29,006 bases of DNA, from NCBI GenBank assembly GCA_019155205.2, contig JAHNZQ020000308.1, positions 146,015 to 175,020 of the forward strand, in the 5' to 3' direction. Made by a program: the position numbers and the translations under genes. This DNA is from Gracilaria vermiculophylla (lineage: Eukaryota > Rhodophyta > Florideophyceae > Gracilariales > Gracilariaceae). Below the pieces are notes generated by a model. The model did not search any database, was not told the origin of the DNA, and worked only from the letters and a program-made list of their open reading frames with translations. Positions 18,694 to 28,876 of the stretch are shown piece after piece. Numbering within the stretch: position 1 is the first letter of the stretch; the number at the start of each line of letters is the position of its first letter.

Positions 18694-20199
18694 GCAGAAT
18701 AGGCCGCATTTGCGGGTGAAGTTGAATATGTACCTGTACATTTGAGGCCAATACGCGTGGTGCGAAGTCTTGCAGTACGTCTTTTCCGCGCCCAGGTGGC
18801 CTATCCTCTGGAAATGTAACATGAGCTCCCTCCGCAGGCTCCCGGCGGGGATGTAGAGCCGTGTTGGCGATGTTCCTGTCCAGTAAAGTTGTCCTTCCGT
18901 TACTTGATGGTTCGTGGTACGGTGGGAGCCCGGCGTTGTCTCGGTATCTGGATAGAGCAGCGACTGGGTTTGTTGATCGGTCTCGTAGGTAGCTCGGATG
19001 AGGGTGTATATGTCGGCGACCTGGGCTTTAAGGGCGCACAGACGCAGTGGTTCGTGATATGGGCAGTGGCTAAGGGCATCGGGTGCAACATTTTTCGCTC
19101 CCGCGATGTATTTGATGTCGAATGAGAACTTCTAGTTCTCATCGAGCCAGCAACACTGTCGTCCAGAGAGCTGGTGCTTCGTATGGAGATATGTGATCGG
19201 GTTGTGATCCATTGGGAGCGTAAGGTGGCGAGCTCGGAGGTTTGGACTCCATGCGTGGAGGGCGATCATGGCTGCGAAGAGTTCTTGATCTCTCGAATCC
19301 AAATTGTTCTCGGCCTGAGAGAGGCGGCGGGAGAGGAAAGCGATCGAGTGTTCTTTCTGCGAGAGTGTCACAGCGATGGCGAATTGAGAGGGGTCAGCGG
19401 CAAGGAAAAATGGCTGGGCGGGGCAGGCGTGAGCCAACAACGGGGCTGAGGTAAGTGCGTCCTTCAGCTTTTTATATGCTTTTTCTTGCTCCATACCGCA
19501 AGAGAAGGTGTGGATGTGGAACAGGTCCGAGATGGGGCGAAAGATGTGTGCGTACCCCTCGATAAAACGGCGATAGAAGTTGGCCAGTCCCATGAATTGC
19601 TGCACATGCCGAATGTTGCGTGGGGTGGGCCAATTGCGGACGGCATTGGTAAGGTGGTCTTGTGTGGCGATGCACTTCTCCGACACACGAAATCCGAAGA
19701 AATCTACTTCTCTCATGCCAAATGTGAATTTGCTGCGTTTCACAAATAAGTGATTTGCGCGGAGTGCGTCGAATACCGCGCGCAATTTCATCTTGTGTTC
19801 CTTGAGGGCTTGGCCATAAAACAGAATGTCGTCGAGATAGAGCACCAGGCACCGTTCATTGAGGTAGCAAAGAACGAACGCGATGAGTGGCGTGTACACG
19901 GCTGGGGCATTGATGAGCCCGAAGCACAAGACGCGCCATTCGAAGGAAACAAAGCGGGTGCGAAAGGCGGTTTTGTGGCAATCCTTTTCCTGTATCCTCA
20001 TTTGGCGATAGGCGCCTACCCAATCATTCTGGGAAACGTATTGCGCGCCTGCCACCTGGTCTAGGGCTTCATCATTTAATGGCAGGGGTGTGAAGTCGGT
20101 AATAGTTATTCGATTTCTCCCGCGATATCCGGAGCTCCCCAGACTTCTTTTTGCCGAAGAAGACGGGTGCTCCGTAGTGGGAGGTGGAGCGGCGGACAA
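18694..20199 (-). pseudogene. Gypsy reverse transcriptase, RNase H and integrase zinc motif (relic)
   Basis: One minus-strand frame runs from about 20199 to 18559. It starts just after a frameshift, with NRITITDFTPLPL, FGLINAP and the RT catalytic box YLDDILFYG (19825-19845). The connection region GLANFYRRFIEGYAHIF follows, then RNase H with FFLAADPSQFAIAVTL, FLSRRL and SRDQELFAAM. An amber codon at 19132-19134 interrupts it; in the same frame FSFDIKYIAGAKNVAPDALS and the integrase HHCC motif (H..GHLGAEKTYCKTSHH, then C-x3-C) continue to about 18694. The first RNase H acidic motif reads DPS where DAS is usual. The catalytic RT residues look intact, but the frame is interrupted, so the copy cannot make a full Pol. 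Confidence 0.92.
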
Positions 20200-21091
20200 G
20201 GTCCTTGCCGAGGAGGTGGTCCATGGTGTCGCGTAGCAGTGGTAGTTATTTTTCGGAGAGGCGGATGACCGGGCGGACCGGTGAGGGTTCGTCCGGTGTC
20301 AAGGTGATCTCGAACTCGAAGTCTCTTTTTAGGGGGAGCGTGTTCGGGAGGTCTGCGCGGAAGATGTAGTGATATTCTTCGACACGTTCTGAGAGCTCCG
20401 GGTGGCAGGGCATAGACGGGCTGTGATGGAGGCGAACGGTGAAAAGTTCCCACTCCTTTTTTCGTGTCAGTCGGTGGAGCTGTTCAAACGAGATCGTCAG
20501 AATGATCCCGGATTTTGCCGGCGGGGCGGAGTATGGATGCTTGCAGGAGAGTACACGGAACTGGAAGCGATCAGCGCGCTTGATGATTAAAGCGTAGGAG
20601 TCCCAATCGACAGCGGAAAGTGTGTTGGGGAGCCACTATCGTCCGACCATGATCAGGGGTAAGTCGTCTATGGTTTCCCGCATCTGTATCACATATGCTG
20701 TGATTTCGGTCCGCGACTCGCCCAGTTGAATTACAGTCTTCGTCACAGACTTTATCGGGAAGGTAGAGCTGTCACTAGCTGCAGTTGTGGCGAGCGCCAA
20801 GGGGCGCAGGTGATTTTGGCAGAGCCGGGCAGTGGCAGGAGAGAGGAAGGTGTGGGATGCTCTGGGGTCGAGATAGAAGTTGACCCGGTGTCCATTCACG
20901 GTGCCGTCATACAGCATCTCCCCAATGGGGCCCACGTCCACTGCCGAGAGGGTAGATGGGGGAGGAGTAGATGTAGCCGAAGCAGGTGTGGGGGCCGTAC
21001 GGACCTGCCGCGGTACTAGATTTTTGACGGCTGTGGTGATGGGCGGTTCGAAAAGGTAATCCACAGACGGAATTGGTTCGGGTCGCTCCAA
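20125..21091 (-). pseudogene. Gypsy protease and RT N-terminal region (relic)
   Basis: The minus-strand frame from 21091 contains a retropepsin-like domain, GTVNGHRVNFYLDPRASHTFLSP, in which the catalytic D-S/T-G triad reads Asp-Pro-Arg. It ends LPLIMVGR at TAG 20636-20638. The same frame continues with the protease-RT linker and typical RT N-terminal pieces: LPLKRDFEFEITL, RPVIRLSEK (then TAA 20246-20248), and HYGAPVFFGKKKSGELR. It then shifts frame near 20130, where a few residues of the usual IDYRALN segment are also lost. The two stops, the frameshift and the altered active site show pseudogene decay. Confidence 0.85.
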
Positions 21092-22441
21092 AGATGCTTT
21101 CTACAACGCATACATCGATAATAGGCGTGCTACATGCGGACTTGGGTCTCTTTCTTTGTGTCCCCAGGTCCCCAAGTGGCCGCATTTGGGTGCTTATTGA
21201 TCGTCGATGGATCGGAGAGGGTTGACCGGCCGAGGCCATTACCATTGGGGCTAATGGTCTGGTGCTAGTGCCGACTATTCTGGGAGTAACTCTATGGTTT
21301 CCGGGAATGGTGGTTGTGGTCCGTATGACGCCATTTTTCCGCAGTGTGCAGGGTCCGGACGAAGTTGAGGGATTCTTTAAGGTCGGTCGGGCAACCAGTG
21401 GGGTCTTCTTCGGGAGTTTGAACTTATAGTGAGTAGAGAGTGATAGCTGGAGGTAGCTGTAGGCCTCGGAGAAAGGTGTTTCGCATGTATCGACGAGGTG
21501 CTTGAAGCTGGTGATGTGATTCTCCATTGACACTCTGAGTCGGAACTGGATGAGTTCCAGTTTGGCCTCTGCTATTTTGTTGGCCAGTACAAATGCCTAG
21601 ATGAGGCCCTTTTAACACCTTTTGAAAGGTTTCAAATGACCTGCCTTGAGACATCTCTCGGTAGTACCAACGTTCAGCTGCTTTGCGTAGTGGGCAGACG
21701 GTGTCGCATGTGCGACATCGAAGAGGTTGGGCCGGCAATATTCGGTGGAGGTGATTGGGGCTTTCACGGGAGTCTTGCGCTTAACGGGTGGTGTGTAGTC
21801 CGGATTTATCCTTCCTTCTTCTGCCCTTGCTTCGTTTTCTGGCGGTATCCATTTTTCCTCTACATGATACTTCTCCTGCTGTGTTTGAGGTGTGTCGGGG
21901 GCCGAGGGATCTGGCGTCGGAAGGGATACGCGCAGTTATGCGGGAGCACGTAGCTTTCCAACGTCTGGAGACGAGCCTCGACAGTCTCCGGACGGTACGT
22001 GATGGGCGTATCCAACTCGCGCAACTGCATGACCATCGTGTCCATTGAGCGCTCTTTTTTGAATGGCGCGGAGACGTTAGGGACGAGCGAGGCCTGGCGA
22101 GTGTAGCTTGTGCTCGGGGGCGACGAATTCCCGGGTCTTCTCTGGGGACGCGCGGAGGACGTCGGCAAATGCTTGTGTGGTGGAAGGCAAGACATCTGGC
22201 TGATGGGGGGAACTGGGAGCTTTTGAATGTGATACGGCGGCGGCCTTCTGCTGGTTGGCAGCAGCGGCTTTGGTGGCGGAAGTGGGCAGCCGTGACTGTT
22301 TGTGGGCGGGTTTCCAAGCGAACAGGCCCGGTCGGAAAGGGCGAGCGTCGAGAAAAGCGGTGTGCGCTCGCAGCAGCATAGGCGCTGTGGAGGTGGGCGT
22401 CTCTTGAGCTCATTGCACGGAACGCAGCGTCTCGGTCGCAT
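21092..22441 (-). pseudogene. Gypsy gag relic
   Basis: Gag presumably began at the ATG at 22441, 81 bp inside the 5' LTR edge (22523), with a Pro-rich N-terminus. A coiled-coil-like PETVEARLQTLESYV (about 22000-21960) lies in this frame. Capsid-like pieces appear in other frames: KAAERWYYREMSQGRSFETFQKVLKG (about 21690-21610) and ENHITSFKHLVDTCETPFSEAYSYLQLSL (about 21527-21440). Near 21100 a partial zinc knuckle, CMRC..KHLW, is seen. The frame changes show at least two indels. Gag is poorly conserved, so the assignment rests mainly on position and on short capsid-like motifs. Confidence 0.65.
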
Positions 22442-22506
22442 AAGGGATTTAAGAAGAATGATTAAGGTATGAGGCGCACTGGGAGGTGATTCAGGAGCAA
22501 AATATT

Positions 22507-22520
22507 GAGTGATACTACCA
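22507..22520 (-). promoter_or_regulatory. Primer-binding site of the Gypsy element
   Basis: Minus-strand TGGTAGTATCACTC begins two bases inside the 5' LTR edge. It starts like the initiator-Met-tRNA complement used by many Gypsy elements (TGGTATC...), with changes that may be decay or a different tRNA. Confidence 0.6.
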
Positions 22521-22522
22521 AA

Positions 22523-22829
22523 TGGAACACAGAGAATTGAGAAGAGTATGCCCGGTCCAATCTCTGAGAAAAATTGGGCCGGGTCTCTTTTAGCTGTTAG
22601 AATAACTAGCCGTTTCTGGATTTACTAGCTGTTTCCCAACATAGATTAGCTGTTGTTAAGTATATACTAGCTGTTTCTAAGTATACACTATCTGTTTCTA
22701 ATTAACCACTTTTTTTGCTTACACGTTGCATTTGCGCCGTGCCCGACCGTTTCCCTCTGTGGGACAGCTGTCGGAGTTTGTGTCATGTCGTTGTTCATGA
22801 ACCGCTCTCGACTGCGTTGTTTCGTTACA
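22523..22829 (-). repeat. 5' LTR of the Gypsy element (about 307 bp)
   Basis: Pair of the LTR at 16308-16522. On the minus strand it begins TGTAACGAAAC and ends GTGTTCCA, so it keeps TG...CA ends. It is about 92 bp longer than its partner because it holds five copies of a 21-bp unit (about 22605-22705). Confidence 0.87.
22605..22705. repeat. 21-bp tandem repeat inside one LTR (ACTAGCTGTTTC core)
   Basis: The core TAGC/TATC-TGTTTC starts at 22607, 22626, 22647, 22668 and 22689, giving spacing of 19, 21, 21 and 21 bp. The other LTR has only one copy. Confidence 0.85.
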
Positions 22830-23289
22830 ATTACTTTATACAGCTCTACTATAGAGTGTAGAGCACCATGGGTGTCCCATGTTTCTCTTTCTGAATGTTT
22901 TATTCACATTTCTAAATTAAACTTAAAGTGCGCCTCTTGCAGGTCTTAACAATACCTTGCACCGCAACACAAATGCCGAACGGCTACAAAAAGATCAAAA
23001 AGAGCACAAGGACAAGTTTCCTTGAAATAAAACGATACTAATAGGGATAGCTAGGGTAAGGTCTGAAATCGAGCAGGTCGATAACACAAACAAGGTGTAG
23101 AACATTGTACAAACAATTACGAGGTAGCCTAGTCCCGTGGTCGTTTTACTCGATGCAAACATACACAAAGGTTCAGTATAAGTAGCAGTACATAAACAAT
23201 CAAGTGGGTGCATTTGCATTAACATAAACAGATGTATCGAATGCACAACCATAAATATATGGTTGCATCATAGATTTCATATGAATATA

Positions 23290-23334
23290 AATATGACTGG
23301 TCGTCATATTCAAAATATGACAGGCCGTCATATT
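23290..23334. repeat. Two tandem 8-bp-arm palindromes, AATATGAC-n5-GTCATATT
   Basis: The first is 23290-23297/23303-23310 (spacer TGGTC), the second 23314-23321/23327-23334 (spacer AGGCC). The arms are perfect, and the repeat period is 24 bp. Confidence 0.92.
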
Positions 23335-23949
23335 CATAATTAAGATGAAAAAGTCTTTCAAGGGCGACAATGAATAGCCAGACGCCGATGAAACTTGCCC
23401 GCGAAGGATTCAGGTAATATTCAACCCTGTTTTATACCTTGTAAAGTTTTTCGGTCAAGTGGTTCTCAATCATGGTGATACAGTTTTACTCGCATAGTTG
23501 TCATACAGTTTATTTTTTCTCATATTGCTACCTAAATTGCATGTGCTGCTTTTCTCGTTTTTTTTTTTTTTTTACTCGTATTGAAGTTTACTGTCTTTGT
23601 ACGCTCTTGTGGAGTGTCAATGTAAAGGAATGGAGCCTCAATTCTGCTAACGCACCCCTTATGTTGTAGTTGATGGCAATTTTTTATCGTGTCCACGTAT
23701 CTATTGTTACTCATCTTCCTAACATCTGCTTTATCGCTACCAATACGTTAACGGCTGCCCTGAGACTCGAAAAATCTTTGGCAGGCAGAGAATAGAAGGG
23801 AACGAAGAAAAGTTTAAGATGGTTGTGTACGATCGGAAGAGATGTGGGTATTATTTCCATTTACCATATCAGATAAGCTCTTTCTCAAATTTATGCCATT
23901 TCGGTTTTGTTTGTGTATGAAGAGCAATAACAGGGTATCCGTGAACACA

Positions 23950-23990
23950 TCTGAGACTATACCTCCTTGGAGAGGTACGGTAGTCTCAGA
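23950..23990. repeat. Inverted repeat, 10-bp perfect outer arms
   Basis: TCTGAGACTA (23950-23959) pairs with TAGTCTCAGA (23981-23990). TACCT (23960-23964) pairs with AGGTA (23973-23977), leaving a three-base bulge. It could form a 41-nt hairpin. Confidence 0.85.
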
Positions 23991-25439
23991 AAATGAGCTC
24001 TCCAAGCTGTGCTGAGGCAAAAAAGGAAAAAGAAAGAAAAATAGTGGGCAAGAAAAGAAGAACCGCAAACCGATGAAGAAAAGAAAAAAAAGCGCAACAG
24101 AGAAAAGTGACCCAAAACAGGGCGTATCATAGTGCCTACCGTGACACAGAATGCTTTTTAAGACCTTGTTAAAACCAGCGGATGGATGCCCCTCAACAGT
24201 GACGTGAGACTCGTGAGCATTCCGTTCCATGCCGGGTATCCCGACGAGGTGAATGACGCTCTGTAAGGCAAAAATACTCAGAATCTAACTCGGTTGACTT
24301 TAATATATAAAAAGAATCATGTTCACGATGTCGCTTAAATACTGGCATTTCTCCGCAATGCGATCTGGCACTGCTCTATATTACAATCATTACAGTATCT
24401 AGTGTGATGAAAGCATTGTGTAAAAGCGCCACAACAACAAGTCAGATTGGTGGCCCGTACCCATTGCGCGTACCACGCTGGGGCGGCGCCGAAACACTAC
24501 AGCACACTTTCTTGATCTCATCTTGGCAGGCGCATCAAATTATGGAAGTGTGACTTGCTCCTTGGCTTCTTCCTATACGATTCTTTCCACTACATATTCC
24601 AATACAAAAGGTTTACACGAGACTGTCACAGATTTTTTGTCCGAGACCAGCTCTTATTGCAAACCTGATAAATGTACAACCCAAGAGCGAATATGGTGTC
24701 CAATGGTTTGATGATGTGGTTTATTGGTATGATTATTATCTGTTTGCAGTGAAACTTATGATAGATAAAACTCTCTGTTGAATACACGTCACTTACAGAA
24801 TGAGTCATTAAAGACATTTGAAACTCGTATTTCTGTTGCAGTTAAAGAATTCAATTATTTGTCGAAAAAAACCGGACTTTTCCAATGCATAAATGCCTTG
24901 ATGCATCTAAGCAACGCGAGTGAAACCAGTATCGCTAGAACCCCTCGTGCATTGGCGATGTAGTTCTATTCTGCCGGAGTATGTTTTCGTGACGTATATG
25001 CAATAACACAATCACACCCATTGGAGCCAAATTGCATGAGAGTAGCGCAAACTGCCAGTTGCGATGCATTAATGCGTAGGCGGAACGGTATGAAAAATAC
25101 GAATGAAAGTCCGTTGAGACAAGTGTTGCTCGCTTACGCTCGCGAGTCCGGCGAGTTTTCTGTCGAAGTGGACCCTCTTTTTTCTGTTTCTACTACGTCT
25201 ATCGTACGCTAGCTTGGACCTTTTCCACACCAGCCGGAGGGCGCTGCACCTCTCCCGTAGTCCATATTGTTGCATTGCAATGCGGTCGTGGCAGTTATTG
25301 CGTACACTTATTGCGTATTGTCAGCTTGGGTACGGCGCATGAACACTTACTACGTGGCACGATTACGTACGAGCTCTGCGGCTGACAACTGCGTTCTGCA
25401 CCTCAGCACGCTCTCTTTGAGACCGACACATGCACTAGT

Positions 25440-25490
25440 GTCTAGACTGTTGGTAGGTACTCCGTAAATACCATACTCATCCCTCTGAGA
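25440..25490 (-). other. Candidate 3' LTR edge and polypurine tract of the Copia element
   Basis: Just after the Copia pol stop, the minus strand reads CTCAGAGGGATGAG, a purine-rich stretch, and then TGGTATTTACGG, a TG-starting candidate LTR edge (about 25473 going left). The 5' LTR is outside the window, so the pair cannot be compared. Confidence 0.35.
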
Positions 25491-25497
25491 AAACCAA

Positions 25498-28400
25498 TCA
25501 ACCAGTAGACTTGTTCGAGTTACTGTTCAACGCGTCCTTGAAATCCAAACAAAGCTTGCCTTCATGAAGGGTTAGTTCCAGACAAGTTCTAATCGGACTG
25601 TCCGTCTTTGTCAGCGGGTCTGCTAGGTTCTGCTTTCCAGGGATCCAGATCATGCGATCAATGTTACGAGTTTCAAATTCGTACCGAATGACCGCGACAT
25701 CTCCGCGAATTGAACGATCGGCAGCGTTACGACAAGTTGATAGTGTCCCATAAAGGTCCTTAGAGTCCCTAACGATCCAAAGTCCCACTTGGGTACCTAA
25801 TAGCTGGCGAAGGGCCTTTGCCAAGACTTTGCCTTGATCTATGGCTTCTCCGGCTGCAAGTGTTTCTGCGGATCCAATTGACTTAACCGGGCGCCTTGAC
25901 TTGTGCGAACTCCACGTAACAATATGGATGACCGAGTCCATTTCCAGTTTGCCAAACAGTAGTCCAGCAACGTAACCAAGTTGCCCATGGTTCTCTGATC
26001 TGCTTGCATCGGAGAACACGACCACAGAAACCTTATACTTCGCCTTCTGAATTGGTCGAATAAACCGTAGCAAAGTGCTCTTCATCTTCAGATTCCCTAG
26101 GAGATTGATCTGTGTTATAAGGTCTTTCACCAACGGCGTAGGTCCCTTCTGTTGAAGATAACTTGCCACAGAAGCGCAAAACGGAGAGGCTGCGATGCCT
26201 AACCAACCTATGCTGCTGTTAAATGACCTAAACCCCTTCATCTCTGTGCTGTTCAGCGCTGAGTCATACTGCTTTCGTCTGGTTCGGCTGATAGTTGGAG
26301 CTAGATAACTTCGCATCTTATCGTCTCCATGGATTTAAATGATCATGTCGTCGTGCTGAGTGATCATCAAGTCATAAAAATGAATTTCACCCAGACCATA
26401 AACGATAGTTTCAAGTTTGTGATTTTTGCTGATATCTTCGATAACTTTGGTAAGTTGGCTCCTTTAACCTCCGAACATGATATCGTCCACGACTTTCACT
26501 GCAGCGACAACAACCTTCCCCGACCTCTTCAAGTAAAACAACTGCGGTACATACACGAGCTGGAGGAAACCAAACTGTCGGAGCACGTTGTCACTCAACT
26601 GCTGCCACTTCGCTCCAGCATTTAACAATACATACGCAGCTGATGATAGTAGCCAGTAATGACGGTGGCGTGTTTTGCATTCTCATAGTGGCACCATGTA
26701 GACGTCTCTGTGGGCCTCATTTTGCAAGAATGCACTCTTGGTGTCAACTTTCGCCAAGATCCAGCGAAAGATCGTTGACAGAGACAGTAGAATGCGAATT
26801 CCAACAGGCGGACATGTGGCGGAGTCCGTCTTCAGGCTGTCCTTATCTCAATCCTTATTACCGTGTACAGCGATACGAGCCTTTAGGGTGAGAGAGTCGT
26901 CATCACACTGCTTGACTTTGTAAAACACGTGGCTGGTTACGATGTTAGCGTTGATCAGAATCTCAGAAACCGGTACGTCCCTCACTATCTTCTTGAAGGA
27001 CCTTTCTTCTTTGTCGTAGGCATTCTGCGTGGCGAACAGTGGTAGTCCTTGTGCTTCGTGTAGCATGAACTCAGTAGTTCCAAAAGCGCGGTGGTATACC
27101 TCAATCAACTGCTTCTCGGTGGTCTGAAGCTCCTGTCCTGGTGAGAGCTGAACTTCTCCGGCACTCAAAACCTGTTCCTGTTGTTCAAGATTTGGCTCGT
27201 CGGTAACATAATTCCACACTTCGTTCTCGAGCATTAGTTTCTCTTTGTCACCATCGGAATAGTGAACCTCGTACTTTCTAGTCTCCTCATCGTGAGAGTG
27301 TACGGTGCCGTGATAGAACTGCTTATGGAGAGGCCAGTACACTTCGATCCTATCACCTACGCTGGGTAGATTGGTTCCAAGGCTTTCCACGTCATCCTCT
27401 CTGGCATGCGCATGATCCACGCTTCTGTCATGGAATTCGTCTTCGGTGTAGGTACTTACGGTATAAGACTGGTCTAGGACTTCCTCGATGTTTCTGTCTA
27501 GTTCTTCAATAGCTTCTTGCACAGCGGTTGCAAGCTCATTGTCACGGATACCTGGCCTGACATCCTCAATAGCAGCGGAAACCGGCTTCCCCTTGGAGCC
27601 AGGTACGGTAATAGTTTGACTGGCGACGTCAAATGACAATACGGGCCTGTTCAGCAACCACTTACCCCGCTTCGCATTTCCGTCCTTGACAAAGATCTGC
27701 ACCATATCTCCGACTTCAATCGGAATTTTCTCGACAGCCTTTGAACGGAGAATGAGAGTAAGCTTGCGTCTGGCCAAAAGAGTCTGATGTGTGTCGACCA
27801 AGTCCTGGGGTACCAACTTCGGCATGACTCCTGGTTCAATAGGTCTGGCGTATCCCTTCGCCAACTCGTGAGCCGAAAGTACATCGCTACCATAGAGATC
27901 GTTGGAAATTTTGATGGCTTGTTGAATGTTCCAGATGTCAGTCCATTCTTTTTGGTTGTCTTTGCTCTCGTGCTACAGCCGAATGAATACATCTCGGATG
28001 ATCCTGTGTTTGGATTCTAGCACAGTCTTGTTGTGCCGGCGCAGCGGTAGTGCCCTGCCCTCGATACCTTTGTCCTTGAGATATGTTCGGAATAAATTAT
28101 TGTCAATTGCCTTGTCATACGCTACTTCCTCTGGATTCCAGAAAGGGGTGATCCAGTGCGCATCAACAACCGGAATAGCACGAGCCATCGATGTGTCTTC
28201 GACGACGGCCCCGACTGAGTAGCGCGAAGCAGAGTCCATGATGTGCACGACGCAATACTTGTCCAAAAACATGTGGTCGATACACACGACCTTGTTAAAA
28301 GACCTCGTCATGGCGCTCAACGACACCTTCCGGCATCCGGTGGGCTTCGCAGTTGCCTGACATGACGTGCATCTTTCCAGTACAGACTGCAGGTAACTGT

Positions 28401-28876
28401 CCACATGCGGGTTCCACAGCTCGTTGCGTTCCAGTAGTACCTTCGTGTCTGTGTACGTAGAGTGCCCGCACACATGTTTGTGGACCTTGTCTACGATGTG
28501 CTGCAGATAACTCCACGGTTTCTTCTCAGTTTCGCCTTCGATGCGAGCTGAGGCGCAAACCATGGTGTACCTGTTCTGATCTCTAAAGTCTCTGTCGTGA
28601 AACGTGAACGCCGAGTGCGCGATATACGTGTGCATATCGTGATCCACCAGTGTGATACTGTCTTGAGGATTTCCAGTAGCGTCAGACGGTAAGACCAATT
28701 TGTTCTGGTTCGCGTGGAGGATGTCGCAATGTTTTGTTACATTGCGCCCAATCAACCACTGAAAAGAACCCTCGATGACCGATTGCCTGATTTTCCCCAG
28801 GTTGCCTTGATCCGTCTTGGCTTCGAGCACTACAGTGCCCAGGATCTTCTTTGCCTGACTGCTGTGCGCTCCTCAG
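25498..28876 (-). pseudogene. Ty1/Copia pol relic: protease end, integrase, Tudor-like, RT, RNase H
   Basis: A single minus-strand frame of about 1,110 codons without frameshift but with five stops (TAG 27973-27975, TGA 26848-26850, TGA 26683-26685, TAA 26464-26466, TAA 26335-26337). In order: a retropepsin-like end (FQWLIGRNVTKHCDI); an integrase zinc region (H...H...C-x2-C in ERCTSCQ); an integrase core (VCIDHM, MDSASRYSVG, VAYDKAIDN and a Glu in VLESKHR); a Tudor-like segment (27392-27240); RT beginning LTLKARIAVHGNKD, DTKSAFLQNE, and catalytic VDDIMFGG (about 26470-26490); and RNase H (VVVFSDASRSE, SAETLAAGEA, RDSKDLYGTL, WIPGKQNLADPLTK). This order, integrase before RT, defines Copia. 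Gag and the 5' LTR lie beyond the right edge. The upstream frame is closed by TGA near 28874. Confidence 0.9.
27235..27395 (-). other. Tudor-like domain encoded within the Copia pol
   Basis: The segment VGDRIEVYWPLHKQFYHGTV, then KYEVHYSDGDKEKLML and ENEVW, resembles the small Tudor-like beta-barrel of plant PDS5-type and related chromatin proteins (GDR.EV.WP.D..FY.G.V......H.V.YDDGD.E.L.L). It lies about 200 residues after the integrase catalytic Glu and before RT, in a Glu/Asp-rich linker. In frame and undamaged here. Confidence 0.7.

Larger units (their letters stand above)
16302..22835 (-). mobile_element. Degenerate Ty3/Gypsy LTR retrotransposon (chromovirus type)
   Basis: The element is about 6.5 kb on the minus strand, with all structural landmarks. 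It has a 5' LTR (22523-22829), a primer-binding site just inside it, gag and pol relics in the order protease, RT, RNase H, integrase, chromodomain-like end, a polypurine tract (16523-16537) and a 3' LTR (16308-16522). TTACT at 16302-16306 and 22831-22835 is a candidate 5-bp target-site duplication. Pol has in-frame stops, frameshifts and about 1 kb of foreign DNA in the integrase, so the copy is dead. The LTRs differ clearly in sequence and length, so the insertion is not recent. Confidence 0.9.
22830..25474. other. AT-rich spacer between the two retrotransposons
   Basis: About 2.6 kb without a supportable gene. All open frames are short (up to about 140 codons) and have compositions expected from AT-rich non-coding DNA. 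Features seen are the twin palindromes at 23290-23334, a T17-like run (about 23557-23574), an interrupted inverted repeat at 23950-23990, and A-rich/G-poor DNA at 24010-24110. The rightmost part should contain the 3' LTR of the Copia element. Confidence 0.55.

Noticed and set aside
22605..22705. CRISPR-like array
   Set aside because: The 21-bp units are directly tandem and degenerate, have no unique spacers, and lie inside an LTR.
25021..25467. Short open frames left of the Copia element
   Set aside because: They are probably within the Copia 3' LTR or adjacent spacer, and none exceeds about 70 codons or shows a motif.
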